Positions 34,489-42,680 of a stretch of 64,000 nt of DNA are shown piece after piece. The position numbers and the translations under genes are program-made. The notes beneath the pieces were generated by a model. That model had not been told where the DNA came from, did no database searches, and was given only the letters and a program-made list of their open reading frames with translations. Every line of letters begins with the position of its first letter. Position 1 is the stretch's first letter. This DNA is from Syntrophus sp964555065 (lineage in GTDB: Bacteria > Desulfobacterota > Syntrophia > Syntrophales > Syntrophaceae), in contig CAZKRB010000003.1 of NCBI GenBank assembly GCA_964555065.1, forward strand, positions 13,473 through 77,472, given 5' to 3'.

Positions 34489-35041
34489 GCAGTGACTCCT
34501 TTTGTGGGTAAGATGCCCGGGTCCTCGGATGTCCGCCCTCAGGAAAGCAGGAATCGGTTCCCGATCCCGCCTTTCGCGGCGCCAATGCCCAGGGGAAGCT
34601 TACGGATGACGGTTGAATCCAGTATAGGGAAGGCGGATGGGGGTGTCAAGGAACAACCCCTTCCGGACAGGACCCCGTCAAAGTCGGACAATTAATATCT
34701 ATTATCGGGCACTTGGATTCAAGAGAGTACTTATCTTTTTATGCAGCCAATTCAATGCGATATGCGAGCGAATGGCTTGAACCTGCCCTTCCGGCTCGGA
34801 CCGATCGCAATCGAGGGCGGGGTCCCGAGAGAGAGAGAGGAAAGCGGCTCTCGCGGCGGACGTTCCCACAGCGGTCCGCTCTCCACTGGGGCGACAGGCA
34901 AACTTCGGAAAAGAGCGCTTGAGTCTTCATCAGCTCTCCGCGAAAACTCCGTGTTTTTCATATTTGATTGACAGGGGGGAAGGGATTCCGGTAATTTCTT
35001 CCGCAGGATTTTTCCCTTTTTCAAGCCGACGCGGGAGTGCC
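34489..35041. other. Intergenic region holding dispersed repeat copy A
   Basis: The stretch between the divergent potassium channel and TPM-domain genes contains repeat copy A (34677-34765) and is otherwise GC-rich without a supported gene. A plus-strand frame extending upstream of the TPM protein start to 34919 looks non-coding. Confidence 0.5.
34677..34765 (+). repeat. 89-bp dispersed repeat, copy A
   Basis: Aligns without gaps to copy B (39305-39393); I count 59 identical of 89. The conserved left flank GTCAAAGTCGGACAATT and right flank TTTTTATG...AATTCAATGC surround a variable centre with a CTTG-GATT-CAAG hairpin. It lies 277 bp before a TPM-domain gene on the same strand. Confidence 0.65.
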
Positions 35042-35692
35042 ATGAAATCTGCCTTGAGTGATGAAGAGAAAAAAGCGCTGGACCGGCTCATCGCCGAGGC
35101 GGAGAAGCGCACCTCCGCCCAGATTGTCCTGGCCGTTATCGGGCGGAGTGACGCCTACCCGGACCTTCCCTGGAAAGCCTTCGCCCTGGGTTCCTCCCTG
35201 GCCGGCCTTGCTGCTTTCCTCGCCGCCCTCCTGCGGCCGCCGTTCTCCGCGGCCGGCGCAGCGCTTCTGACCCTCGTCCTGATCCTTGCGGCGGGCGCCG
35301 GGATGGCGCTGCTGTGCGTCTTTGTCCCGGCCATTGCCCGTTTTTTTCTTTCCCTGCACCGCGCCGAAGCGGAAACGAGGCAGTATGCCCAATCCCTCTT
35401 CCTGTCCCGGCAGCTCTTTGCCACCCCGGATCGGAGGGCGGTCCTGCTGCTCGTCAGCCTCTTCGAGCGCCGGATCGTCGTCCTTCCCGATATCGGCCTG
35501 GCCGACCGACTCCACGCCGAAGCCACGAAGGGGATAATCGAAGGGCTGCGCCCCTTCCTGAGGACAGGCCGGCTCGCCCTGGCCCTCGAAGCGGCGCTGG
35601 ACAGGCTGGAGGAGCTGATCCGTGCGGAGGGCACGCCGCCGTCCCCCGGCCGCGGCCTTTCCAATGCCATCATCGAGGAGCAGGGGGAATGA
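35042..35692 (+). CDS. TPM-domain membrane protein (TLP18.3/Psb32 family)
   Basis: 216 residues from ATG 35042. DEEKKALDRLIAEAEKRTSAQIVLAVI (~7-33) is the start of a TPM domain. It is interrupted by two long hydrophobic segments (~45-70 and ~75-105) before the domain resumes with FLSRQLFATPDRRAVLLLVSLFERRIVVLPDIGL (~128-161). That split arrangement is found in the DUF2207-like/TPM membrane proteins. Its stop overlaps the start of the next TPM protein (ATGA), so the two are coupled and may form a membrane complex. The biochemical role is unknown. Confidence 0.8.
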   Translation: MKSALSDEEKKALDRLIAEAEKRTSAQIVLAVIGRSDAYPDLPWKAFALGSSLAGLAAFLAALLRPPFSAAGAALLTLVLILAAGAGMALLCVFVPAIARFFLSLHRAEAETRQYAQSLFLSRQLFATPDRRAVLLLVSLFERRIVVLPDIGLADRLHAEATKGIIEGLRPFLRTGRLALALEAALDRLEELIRAEGTPPSPGRGLSNAIIEEQGE

Positions 35693-36636
35693 AAACGATC
35701 CGCCTTGCCTCCCTTCTTGTTCTCTTTCTCCTCTCCGCCCTTTGCGCCGCTGCCGTGGAGGCGCCGTACCTTACCGGACGCGTGACGGACAACGCGCAGA
35801 TCCTCTCCCCCGAAACGTGCCGGGCCCTGACGGAGCGCCTCAAGGCCCATGAGGAAAAGACCACCAACCAGGTCGCCGTGCTGACCGTTCCCAATCTCGA
35901 AGGGGAAGGCATCGAGGAATACGCCGTTGCCGTGTTCAATGACTGGAAACTCGGACAGAAGGGCAAAGACAACGGCATTCTGCTGATCGTGGCGCCCAAC
36001 GACCGGCGGATGCGCATCGAGGTGGGCTACGGCCTGGAAGGAACGTTGACGGACGGTACGGCGGGAAGCATCATCCGCAATGTCATCACCCCCCATTTCA
36101 AAAAAAACGACTACAACAAGGGGGTGGAGGAAGGCGTGACCGCCATCCTTGCCGTTCTGGAAGGAGGCAGGCCGCCGGAGGATAAGGCCGTAACCGGCGG
36201 CAAAGCAGGCAGCTCCGTCTCCGAGCTGGAAATGCCGGACCTTCCCCTGACGGAGCGGATTCTCATCGGCGCCTTCATCTTCGGGATCATCGGCCTTTTC
36301 ACGTTCATCGGCGTTCTGACGCCCGGCGTCGGCTGGTTCCTCTATTTCTTCCTGATTCCCTTCTGGGCGACGTTTCCCATCGTCGTCATCGGGACGAACG
36401 GCACCCTCTCTCTGCTGATCACCTATCTCGTCGCCTATCCGGTTGTCAAGCTGCTCCTGAAGAAAACCAGCTGGTACCAGAAAGCGGTCACGGATCTGCA
36501 GACCAAGGGGCAGGCCGACATCGGCGGCTTTACGGTGACGTCCGGCGGTGCCGGCGGTTCATGGAGCTCTGGAGGATCGGGCTTTTCGGGCGGCGGCGGC
36601 TCCTCCGGAGGAGGCGGCGCCTCGGGGAGCTGGTAG
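35689..36636 (+). CDS. TPM-domain protein with signal peptide and glycine-rich tail (YgcG-like)
   Basis: 315 residues from ATG 35689. Signal peptide ~1-20 (LASLLVLFLLSALCAAA). The periplasmic TPM domain (~25-160) has YLTGRVTDNAQILSPE, TTNQVAVLTVPNLEGEGIEEYA, NDWKLGQKGKDNGILLIVAP, RRMRIEVGYGLEGTLTDG and IIRNVITPHF, all hallmarks of the YgcG/BatZ type. Two or three helices (~185-255) anchor it. The tail (~285-315) is almost pure Gly/Ser (SGGGGSSGGGG type). It is coupled to the preceding TPM gene. TPM-domain proteins take part in membrane-protein quality control in some bacteria; here the role is unproven. Confidence 0.88.
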   Translation: MKTIRLASLLVLFLLSALCAAAVEAPYLTGRVTDNAQILSPETCRALTERLKAHEEKTTNQVAVLTVPNLEGEGIEEYAVAVFNDWKLGQKGKDNGILLIVAPNDRRMRIEVGYGLEGTLTDGTAGSIIRNVITPHFKKNDYNKGVEEGVTAILAVLEGGRPPEDKAVTGGKAGSSVSELEMPDLPLTERILIGAFIFGIIGLFTFIGVLTPGVGWFLYFFLIPFWATFPIVVIGTNGTLSLLITYLVAYPVVKLLLKKTSWYQKAVTDLQTKGQADIGGFTVTSGGAGGSWSSGGSGFSGGGGSSGGGGASGSW

Positions 36637-36802
36637 CCGGAGGACGTCGTCATCGGGTATGCGGGTTCGGCGCCGGCGAGCGGACGATCCGGGGCCGCGT
36701 CAACACCGTTGAATGAGAAGGGGCGCCGCCTTCACCGACCGGTCGCCCGATATCCCGCCTTTTGCCAAGCCTTGACCGGGGAAGAAGAAGTCCCGCCGGT
36801 CG

Positions 36803-37513
36803 TTACTTCCTTTTCTTCAGCAGTTCCACCAGCCGGTCCCGATACCGGTAGCCTGCCAGGGCGAGGATGCCGCTGACGACTCCGACCGCGATCAGCGCCC
36901 CGTACTGGTCGTTCCGCGCAAAACTGCCGCTGACCGTGAGCAGGAAGGTTCCGAACAGTCTTCCGATGGTTGAAATCAGGAGAAACGTACCGGTCCGGAT
37001 GTGGCTGAGTCCAAGAATATAACAGAGATAATCCTTGGGAAAGCCGGGGATCAGGAAGAGGGCCAGGGCAATGAGAATCCCCTGGTTTTCCATGAGATAG
37101 TGGTATTTTTCGAGGAGGTCCGGTTTGACGGTCTTCTCCACCAGGGGCAGGCCGAAGGTTCTGGCCAGGGCGAAGGTGAGCCAGGACCCCGCAGTGAGGC
37201 CGATCGTCGAATAGACCGTTCCCAGAACAGGTCCATAGAGGAAACCGCCGATGATTCCCGTCGCTTCTCCCGGGACGGGAGCGGCCACCACCTGCAGAAT
37301 CTGGAGGGCGATGAAGACAACGGCATCGTAAGGATGGTAGGAATTGACCAGGGCAATCGCCTTTTCCCGATTGAGGAAGTAGAGGTAAAGGTGATTGGAG
37401 AAAAAGAAGTAGGCTCCGCCGAGAATCAGGGCCAGGAACAGGAGAAGTTTGAAAAGAAACAGGCAACTTGCCTTATTTGTCAAACTGGGGATTTTATTTC
37501 TTCCGACCTTCAA
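36803..37513 (-). CDS. VTT-domain membrane protein (TVP38/TMEM64, DedA-like)
   Basis: A 236-residue membrane protein. The VTT signature lies in the middle: QVVAAPVPGEATGIIGGFLYGPVLGTVYSTIG (~90-121), with the conserved PGE and GxxxG residues, and LFLIPGFPKDYLCYILGLSHI (~157-177). About six hydrophobic segments occur, including a first anchor at ~22-38. TVP38/DedA-type proteins act as lipid scramblases or flippases. It begins 11 bp after the tatA stop on the same strand, so they may be co-transcribed. Confidence 0.88.
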   Translation of the reverse strand: MKVGRNKIPSLTNKASCLFLFKLLLFLALILGGAYFFFSNHLYLYFLNREKAIALVNSYHPYDAVVFIALQILQVVAAPVPGEATGIIGGFLYGPVLGTVYSTIGLTAGSWLTFALARTFGLPLVEKTVKPDLLEKYHYLMENQGILIALALFLIPGFPKDYLCYILGLSHIRTGTFLLISTIGRLFGTFLLTVSGSFARNDQYGALIAVGVVSGILALAGYRYRDRLVELLKKRK

Positions 37514-37524
37514 GTTTTCTGCTG

Positions 37525-37698
37525 TTACTCTTTCGTTTCTACGGATTTTTCTTCCGGCTCATCCATGGATTTCTTGAATCCCTTGAGCGCCTTCCCGAGG
37601 GAACTCCCCAGGTCGCCCAGTTTTCCCGGTCCAAAGAAGATCAAAGCGATCACCAGGATGACAACCAGATGCATCGGCTGAAAAAGACCTCTCAGCAT
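37525..37698 (-). CDS. tatA: Sec-independent translocase TatA/E-type subunit (57 aa)
   Basis: A small gene read directly from the minus strand: ATG 37696-37698 after AAGGAGG, stop at 37525. It encodes 57 residues: a single hydrophobic helix (LVVILVIALIFF, ~10-21), then FGPGKLGDLGSSLGKALKGFKKS (~22-44), the classical TatA hinge and amphipathic helix, and a short acidic tail. No tatB or tatC is next to it in this window. The protein forms the variable pore of the Tat export pathway, used for folded cofactor-containing enzymes such as formate dehydrogenases. Confidence 0.93.
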   Translation of the reverse strand: MLRGLFQPMHLVVILVIALIFFGPGKLGDLGSSLGKALKGFKKSMDEPEEKSVETKE

Positions 37699-38037
37699 GA
37701 CAACAGCCTCCTTATTTTCTTACGCCAGCCACCTCGCTACCTCAAAAAGGCCGTTTAGTCAATTCAATTCCTGCTGATGAAGTTTCTGGCCCTGAAAAGC
37801 GTCCCTTCCGGCGGCGTTGGGCATCACTTTGCGGAAGGTTCAGCCCAAAGCAGGGGCGAAAAGATTGGATGAAATCAGGCGGGAGGTGTATGATGCCCTG
37901 CGGATAAAAAATAGGGCAGAATCGGGGTCGTCCCGCTTCAGGAATCGATATCGCCGGGTAAAGGAGCGGGTCGGGCTTCGGATTTCCGTTGAAGCGGCGA
38001 ACAACCGCCGGTTGAAGATGAAAGGGAGCGAAAGGAA
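37699..38037. other. Gene-free gap between tatA and aqpZ
   Basis: A plus-strand frame of 76 codons at 37817-38047 is in the region, but it overlaps the aquaporin start, is lysine/arginine-rich and has no ribosome site. I see no other feature. Confidence 0.4.
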
Positions 38038-38742
38038 ATGCAGATGAAGCAGTATGGTGCGGAATTTATCGGGACGTTCTGGCTGGTACTCGGTGGATGC
38101 GGCAGTGCGGTGCTGGCCGCCGCCTTTCCTCACCTGGGCATCGGTTTGCTGGGGGTCGCCCTGGCCTTCGGGTTGACCGTGATGACCATGGCCTTCGCCA
38201 TCGGACATATCTCCGGCTGCCACCTGAATCCGGCTGTTTCCATCGGACTGTGGGCGGGCGGACGATTCCCCGCGGACCGGCTCCTGCCTTACATTGTCTC
38301 ACAGGTTCTGGGCGCCGTGGTTGCCGGTGGGGTCCTCTATCTCATCGCCAGCGGCAAGGCCGACTTCAATGTCTACGCCGGATTTGCCTCCAACGGCTAC
38401 GGCGAACATTCCCCGGGTAGATACGCCCTCTCTTCGGCCCTGATCACGGAAGTGGTCATGACCATGATGTTTTTGATCATCATCCTGGGCGCAACGGACA
38501 AACGGGCGCCCCAGGGATTCGCGCCCATCGCCATCGGTCTGGGGCTTACGCTGATTCACCTGATCAGCATCCCGGTGACCAACACCTCCGTCAATCCGGC
38601 CCGCAGCACCGGAGTCGCCGTTTATGTCGGGGGCTGGGCTCTGATGCAACTGTGGGTCTTCTGGGTAGCGCCGATCGGCGGCGCGCTTCTGGGCGCGGTC
38701 ATCTACCGGTTTATCGGCAAGCCGGACAAGTATTCCAGGTAA
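38038..38742 (+). CDS. aqpZ: Aquaporin Z
   Basis: 234 residues, six membrane helices, with both half-helix NPA motifs intact: GCHLNPAVSIGLW (N64) and TSVNPARSTGVA (near 187). The filter histidine region in TLIHLISIPVTN and the arginine after the second NPA (NPARS) point to a water-specific aquaporin rather than a glycerol facilitator. It is preceded by GAAAGGAAATG context. It is expected in the inner membrane, for osmotic water flow, and is probably monocistronic. Confidence 0.94.
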   Translation: MQMKQYGAEFIGTFWLVLGGCGSAVLAAAFPHLGIGLLGVALAFGLTVMTMAFAIGHISGCHLNPAVSIGLWAGGRFPADRLLPYIVSQVLGAVVAGGVLYLIASGKADFNVYAGFASNGYGEHSPGRYALSSALITEVVMTMMFLIIILGATDKRAPQGFAPIAIGLGLTLIHLISIPVTNTSVNPARSTGVAVYVGGWALMQLWVFWVAPIGGALLGAVIYRFIGKPDKYSR

Positions 38743-38786
38743 AGGCAGCCGGAAACTTTCCTCGTTCGGCAGTGCGGCGGGGGAGA

Positions 38787-39023
38787 TCAGACCGCGATAT
38801 AAGGATTGTCCTCCATTCCCTGCTTAAACATCCGATGGGCCTCATCATCGAAATCGGCGGAGCCGATTCCATTCTCCTGGAACTCCGCCAGCATGACCTT
38901 TACAGAGGGGTACTCCCGAACGACGGGATCCGTTCTCCCGATATGGACCTCAAAGCAGTTCGTGTTGGAATTATAAGTGATCTTGACCTGGTTTCTTTGC
39001 GCGTCCGTTAAATTCAACAACAT
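38787..39023 (-). CDS. Small conserved-looking protein of unknown function
   Basis: A 78-residue acidic protein starting at ATG 39021-39023 after AAAGGAGAGG. It reads LLNLTDAQRNQVKITYN, then NCFEVHIGRTDPVVREYPSVKVMLAEF, and ends in ADFDDEAHRMFKQGMEDNPYIAV. No membrane or catalytic signature is visible. A longer frame to 39176 adds low-complexity residues without a ribosome site. The gene lies convergent to aqpZ, and the small size suggests a regulatory or binding partner. I do not recognise the family. Confidence 0.65.
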   Translation of the reverse strand: MLLNLTDAQRNQVKITYNSNTNCFEVHIGRTDPVVREYPSVKVMLAEFQENGIGSADFDDEAHRMFKQGMEDNPYIAV

Positions 39024-39546
39024 GATGCCCCTCTCCTTTCGCTCCGATTCTTCCGGTCGATACAGATTATTTTTAAGGAACAATCCCGTTTTTGATGGCT
39101 GCGGCTCCGGCCTGAACAGCAGGAGGATGCCGGCAGGGAAGAGATTCCGCCCCCGATGGTCCGGCAGCATTTGCAATACCTCTCTCCCGGCATCCTGTCA
39201 ACGGCAAATGCGGCGGCTCCAGGATCAGCGAAAAAAGCGCCCCCCCGAACGGCCGCCCCGGAATAGGCGGCAAGGAGATTTTATTCCGCCGATTCCAAGT
39301 TCACGTCAAAGTCGGCCAATTTATCATTATTATCAACCGCTTACACAATAAAGCGCATTGCGATTTTTATGGTATAAATTCAATGCATTATGCTCTCAGA
39401 TGATTTGGCCTTGCCGCCGATTCTGCTGCGATAGATTTCTGACCCGAATCATGGTAATTTTGAGGCGGAGGAAGCCGAGCGGAAGAAGGTTCTCCTGAGC
39501 GATCAAAAAATCCGCCGGCAGTTAACGAAAGGGGTTTATATCGACC
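39024..39546. other. Intergenic region holding dispersed repeat copy B
   Basis: No gene is supported between the divergent small protein and the FmdE gene. The stretch carries repeat copy B at 39305-39393. Confidence 0.5.
39305..39393 (+). repeat. 89-bp dispersed repeat, copy B
   Basis: Left flank GTCAAAGTCGGCCAATT and right flank TTTTTATG...AATTCAATGC as in copy A. The centre forms a different hairpin, CGCTTA/TAA-A-GCG, so base pairs are exchanged while pairing is kept. It lies 153 bp upstream of the FmdE gene. Confidence 0.65.
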
Positions 39547-40164
39547 ATGAACAGGATGTGCGAGATCCCGGAGGATCTGGCCGGATGTGTCGCCTTTCAC
39601 GGGCACCTCTGCCCCGGTCTGGTCTATGGCTACCTGGTCGCGAAAGAGGCGATGAAACGGATGGACCTTGAACGGTCCGCAGACGAAGAAATTGTTGCCA
39701 TCAGCGAAAACGATTCCTGCGCGGTCGACGCCCTGCAGGTGATGCTGGGAACCAGCATCGGCAAAGGAAACCTGATCCTCAGGGATTTCGGGAAGAATGC
39801 CTATACCATCCTGAGCCGTCCGCGGAAGAAGTCCTACCGGTTCGTGCGGAAGATTTCCTACGAATATCAGGGGCCGGAAAAGAGTACCTTTGCCCGGCTG
39901 GATGCTGCCATCACCGACGGCACGGCCTCGGAGGGCGAGAAGCGGCAGCAGAAGCAATTGAAAGTGAAGGATCTGCTGAGGCGCCCCTTTGAGGAATTAT
40001 TTACCACGATGGAGGTTCCCTATGAAGAACCCCGTTACGCTCCCCTCGAACGATCGGAACCCTGTGTCCGCTGCGGCGAGATGACCATGCCATCGAAGAC
40101 GGTCACGCTGCCGGAGGGGCGGGTCTGCATCCCCTGCGCCCAGGAGCGGGAACCGCCTCGCTGA
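39547..40164 (+). CDS. FmdE-family protein (formylmethanofuran dehydrogenase subunit E-like)
   Basis: A 205-residue FmdE-type protein. The domain starts with the metal-binding HGHLCPG (residues 18-24), followed by ENDSCAVDALQVMLGTSIGKGNL (~54-76). A C-terminal zinc ribbon has CVRC near residue 172 and CIPC near 196. In methanogens FmdE is found with the tungsten/molybdenum formylmethanofuran dehydrogenase. Stand-alone bacterial copies are often near molybdopterin genes, and this one lies about 4 kb from the molybdate transporter and the moeA pair. The role is uncertain, possibly in metal or cofactor handling. A strong terminator follows. Confidence 0.88.
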   Translation: MNRMCEIPEDLAGCVAFHGHLCPGLVYGYLVAKEAMKRMDLERSADEEIVAISENDSCAVDALQVMLGTSIGKGNLILRDFGKNAYTILSRPRKKSYRFVRKISYEYQGPEKSTFARLDAAITDGTASEGEKRQQKQLKVKDLLRRPFEELFTTMEVPYEEPRYAPLERSEPCVRCGEMTMPSKTVTLPEGRVCIPCAQEREPPR

Positions 40165-40250
40165 AAGGGGGATTCATCCGGACGCTAAGGCAGACTTTCC
40201 TTTCGTTAAGGTGGGAAGAGCGGAGGATTGAGGCGTTGGCGGGATGAAAC

Positions 40251-40294
40251 AAAAAAAAGGCCTCCCCGTCTGGTCGACTAGGGAGGCCTTTTTT
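40251..40294. terminator. Bidirectional terminator between fmdE and hup
   Basis: GGCCTCCC (40259-40266) and GGGAGGCC (40281-40288) form a stem. Eight A precede it and six T follow it, so it can end both the plus-strand FmdE transcript and the minus-strand hup transcript. Confidence 0.85.
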
Positions 40295-40307
40295 CATATT
40301 CCGGAGA

Positions 40308-40583
40308 TTATTTCTTTGCCACAGCATCCTTCAGCTTTTTGCCGGCTGTAAACTTGGGGACCTTTTTGGCTTTGATCTTCATCGGTTGCCCTGTCTGCGG
40401 ATTTCTCCCGGTTCTGGCCGCTCTCTTGCCCACTTTGAACGTGCCGAAACCGATGAGGGTTACGGATTCACCCTTCTTGAGCGCTCCCGTAATGGATTCC
40501 AGGACGCATGCAACGGTTTCCTCTGCCAACTTCTTTTTCCCAACGACTTTTGACACTGCCTCAACCAGATCGCCTTTATTCAT
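40308..40583 (-). CDS. hup: HU family DNA-binding protein
   Basis: 91 residues from ATG 40581-40583, behind AGAGGAGGTTAAGG. The whole HU/IHF fold is present: KGDLVEAVSKVVGKKKLAEE (helices 1-2), GESVTLIGFGTFKVGKRAARTGRNPQTGQPM (the beta-arm with GRNPxTG) and a lysine-rich end. It is a nucleoid protein that bends DNA as a dimer. A longer start at 40604 has no ribosome site. A sigma-70 promoter lies 75 bp upstream. Confidence 0.95.
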   Translation of the reverse strand: MNKGDLVEAVSKVVGKKKLAEETVACVLESITGALKKGESVTLIGFGTFKVGKRAARTGRNPQTGQPMKIKAKKVPKFTAGKKLKDAVAKK

Positions 40584-40657
40584 CGCCCTTAACCTCCTCT
40601 TCAATGTCGTTCTTCAATATCCACGCCGCTGATGCCATACATAAAAACCTGAACCCT

Positions 40658-40686
40658 TATGTAAAGGTCATTTTACGAAAAGTCAA
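40658..40686 (-). promoter_or_regulatory. Sigma-70 promoter of hup
   Basis: TTGACT (40681-40686) and TACATA (40658-40663) are 17 bp apart on the minus strand, ahead of the HU gene. Confidence 0.55.
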
Positions 40687-41091
40687 GAAATATCTTTAGT
40701 GAAATCAGGAAGTAACAAAATAATTTTTTGAATTCGCCCGCGCGGTCGGGCTCCACGGCTCCTCGCTTTGTCAATACCGAATGATCCGGCGCTGCCGCGC
40801 CTGCTGCCAATCAGGAACAATAAGGGCTTCGGGAAGGGTGATCATGGGGCAGGGACGATTTTGCTGATCACTTTTTCCCTTTGGAATATCGGAATTTATA
40901 GAGTAAGCTGGTTGTATGTTCTGTCTTCTCCGGACAGGACGCAGGCAAGGCAGTCACGGAAACCGGGACGGGCAACCCTCTGACGGAACCATGAGGAAAG
41001 CCCCGGAGGAAACACGGCCTGCTCAATACGGATAAACCCGCGGCGTCCCCTCCCCAGGGACGTCCAACTTGACGGATGGAGAGGTGAAACA
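40687..41091. other. Long leader region of tpx
   Basis: No gene is supported. GTGATCA (40838-40844) and TGATCAC (40865-40871) form a weak stem followed by five T, a possible terminator or attenuator. The next 200 bp, GC-rich with several short inverted repeats, could be a structured 5' leader of tpx. I recognise no known riboswitch. Confidence 0.35.
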
Positions 41092-41601
41092 ATGGAAAGA
41101 AAAGGAATCGTAACCTTTATGGGTAACCCGTTGACCCTGGTCGGCGACGAGGCGAAGGTGGGCGACAAGGCGCCGGCGTTTGTCGCCCTGGATAAGGATC
41201 TCAGGGAGGTGAAGCTGTCCGATTTCACGGGAAAGGTAAAAATCATCAGTGTGACACCCTCCCTGGATACGCCGGTCTGTGACCTTCAGGCACGGAGGTT
41301 CAACGCAGAGGCGGGCGTCCTGGGAGACCGGTTCGCCGTCCTCAATATCAGCATGGATCTTCCCTTTGCGATTGCCCGATTCTGTACGAGCGCCGGCATC
41401 GAGAACATCCGGACCCTCTCGGATCACCGGGACGCCTCCTTCGGCAATGCCTACGGCGTGCTGATCAAGGAATTGAGGCTGCTGTCCCGCTCCATTTTTG
41501 TAATCGACTCATCGGACAGGATCCGCTACCTGGAGTTGGTTCCCGAGATTACGAATCAGCCGGATTACGACAAAGCCCTGGCCGAAGCCAAAAAACTTTA
41601 G
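41092..41601 (+). CDS. tpx: Thiol peroxidase (Tpx-type peroxiredoxin)
   Basis: 169 residues. The peroxidatic cysteine is C63 in TPSLDTPVCD and the resolving cysteine is C98 in RFCTSAGI, the normal Tpx pair. VGDKAPAF (~23-30) and ITNQPDYDKALAEAKKL at the end are family features. It is a thioredoxin-dependent, cytoplasmic peroxide scavenger. The start follows GGAGAGG. A small exported-protein gene follows ten bases after its stop and is probably co-transcribed. Confidence 0.95.
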   Translation: MERKGIVTFMGNPLTLVGDEAKVGDKAPAFVALDKDLREVKLSDFTGKVKIISVTPSLDTPVCDLQARRFNAEAGVLGDRFAVLNISMDLPFAIARFCTSAGIENIRTLSDHRDASFGNAYGVLIKELRLLSRSIFVIDSSDRIRYLELVPEITNQPDYDKALAEAKKL

Positions 41602-41611
41602 GGAGGCTGCC

Positions 41612-41908
41612 ATGGAAAGACTGTTCCTGACCGGGATCGTCTGGGTTTTCCTTGCCGGAGCCTGCATCGCCGCGGAGCCGATCGAACGGATCAATCAATA
41701 CGATCCGGGAAAGCTTCACGAGCTGGCCGATCGCATTGCCTTGGGAACAAAAGACAGCTTGGACAAGGCGTTCACACCCTCCGAGGTGAATCAGATTCTG
41801 AAACGGGCCCAGGTGGATTATTTGCGGATTTTGATTCGGCAGAACGATGCGCTCATCCAGCAGAATGACGAGGCCATTCGGCTGCTCCGAAGGATTCCCA
41901 GGCAATAA
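41612..41908 (+). CDS. Small exported protein of unknown function
   Basis: 98 residues with a clear signal peptide (~1-22, LTGIVWVFLAGACIAAE). The mature part is charged and helical: ERINQYDPGKLHELADRI, SLDKAFTPSEVNQILKRAQVDYLRILIRQNDALIQQNDEAIRLLRRI, suggesting a coiled-coil. It starts after GGGAGGCTGCC and is ten bases from the tpx stop. The C-terminal QND repeats have roughly heptad spacing. Family not recognised. Confidence 0.75.
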   Translation: MERLFLTGIVWVFLAGACIAAEPIERINQYDPGKLHELADRIALGTKDSLDKAFTPSEVNQILKRAQVDYLRILIRQNDALIQQNDEAIRLLRRIPRQ

Positions 41909-42132
41909 TGGGGAGATGGGTAAATAGAGCGTGATTCCGGTGGCTTCTCGTCCCTCTGGGGAAAAGAGGCCCCGAAAGGAAAAACGTCCCCTTCGCTGCT
42001 CCCCGAGGGGAATCCCGTCCCTCGGGTAAGGCTCCCCAAAGGGATCCTGGAGCTTCCCGCCCTCCCGGCGGAAGGACGGGAAAAATGAGCCGGGGGAAGA
42101 ACGGGCAGCCGTGTGCGGCGGCAGCCAGCCCT

Positions 42133-42150
42133 TTCGACAATATTGTCGAA
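42133..42150. promoter_or_regulatory. Perfect 18-bp palindrome (operator candidate)
   Basis: TTCGACAATATTGTCGAA is perfectly self-complementary, in otherwise GC-rich DNA, about 165 bp upstream of a sigma-54 promoter. That distance is typical of enhancer or operator sites. The regulator is unknown. Confidence 0.45.
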
Positions 42151-42314
42151 GAAGGGACAACAGGAAATTCTTTGCAACACATGGATTATCTTAATCATTA
42201 ACCGATCCTGCCTTCTCCGGCCTCGACATTTATTGCCATCCTGAAGGCATTTCCAGCTCAGTCAAACCTGCTTTATTTCAAACAAAATCATTCACTTACG
42301 CATAATCCAAGTTC

Positions 42315-42330
42315 TGGCACGATCCATGCT
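42315..42330 (+). promoter_or_regulatory. Sigma-54 (-24/-12) promoter
   Basis: TGGCAC-GATCC-ATGCT matches the consensus TGGCAC-N5-TTGCW with one mismatch and the invariant GG-N10-GC spacing. It faces the molybdate transporter gene. Confidence 0.6.
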
Positions 42331-42427
42331 AATAACAAAATTAGAACACAAAATGGAATCTCCGGCAACTTCAACGGGCAGAAGGACCGGGTGAGATACC
42401 GAAAAAATCCAGAATCTTATTCTCCTG

Positions 42428-42464
42428 AAAGAAGGGAAGCCGAAAGGCTTCCCTTCTTTTGTTT
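42428..42464 (+). terminator. Strong hairpin with T-tract in the leader of the molybdate transporter
   Basis: GAAGGGAAGCC (42431-42441) and GGCTTCCCTTC (42446-42456) pair perfectly around a GAAA tetraloop, followed by TTTTGTTT. It sits between the sigma-54 promoter and the transporter start, so it would stop or attenuate that transcript. Confidence 0.8.
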
Positions 42465-42680
42465 GCATCCCCACAGGAGAGGTGAAACCCGCCTGCCGGC
42501 AGATTTGGGAGATTGATTTTTAAGGGATTCCGGGCTACCTGTGACCTTCTCTCAAAATCCGGGATGGATTTCGAAAGCAGGAAAAACTTTTTGAGGGCGG
42601 CAACGGCGGACACCGGCACAGTCCTTTTTCTTTTCGAATTATGCCGGGGATCAGTCCTCCCCGGGGCTCACAGGAAAAAG

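Larger units (their letters stand above)
41909..42680. other. Regulatory region upstream of the molybdate transporter
   Basis: This 772-bp stretch has no supported gene. It holds an 18-bp perfect palindrome (42133-42150), a sigma-54 promoter (42315-42330) and a strong terminator (42428-42464). A frame running upstream of the transporter to 42513 looks non-coding. Confidence 0.5.

Noticed and set aside
31024..34695. A plus-strand open frame of 1,223 codons
   Set aside because: It lies opposite carbamate kinase, the cDPG-synthetase-like gene and the potassium channel, all with clear motifs. Its translation is low-complexity, rich in Gly, Arg, His and Pro, as expected for a GC-rich antisense shadow.
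34677..34765. The dispersed repeat as an integron attC site or a CRISPR repeat
   Set aside because: The core RYYYAAC/GTTRRRY boxes of attC are absent, the copies are kilobases apart and there are no spacers, so neither explanation fits.
37817..38047. A 76-codon plus-strand frame before aqpZ
   Set aside because: It overlaps the aquaporin start, is very basic and has no ribosome site or homologue I know.
42371..42619. A minus-strand 82-codon frame upstream of the molybdate transporter
   Set aside because: It runs through the terminator hairpin and opposite the regulatory region. No motif was seen.
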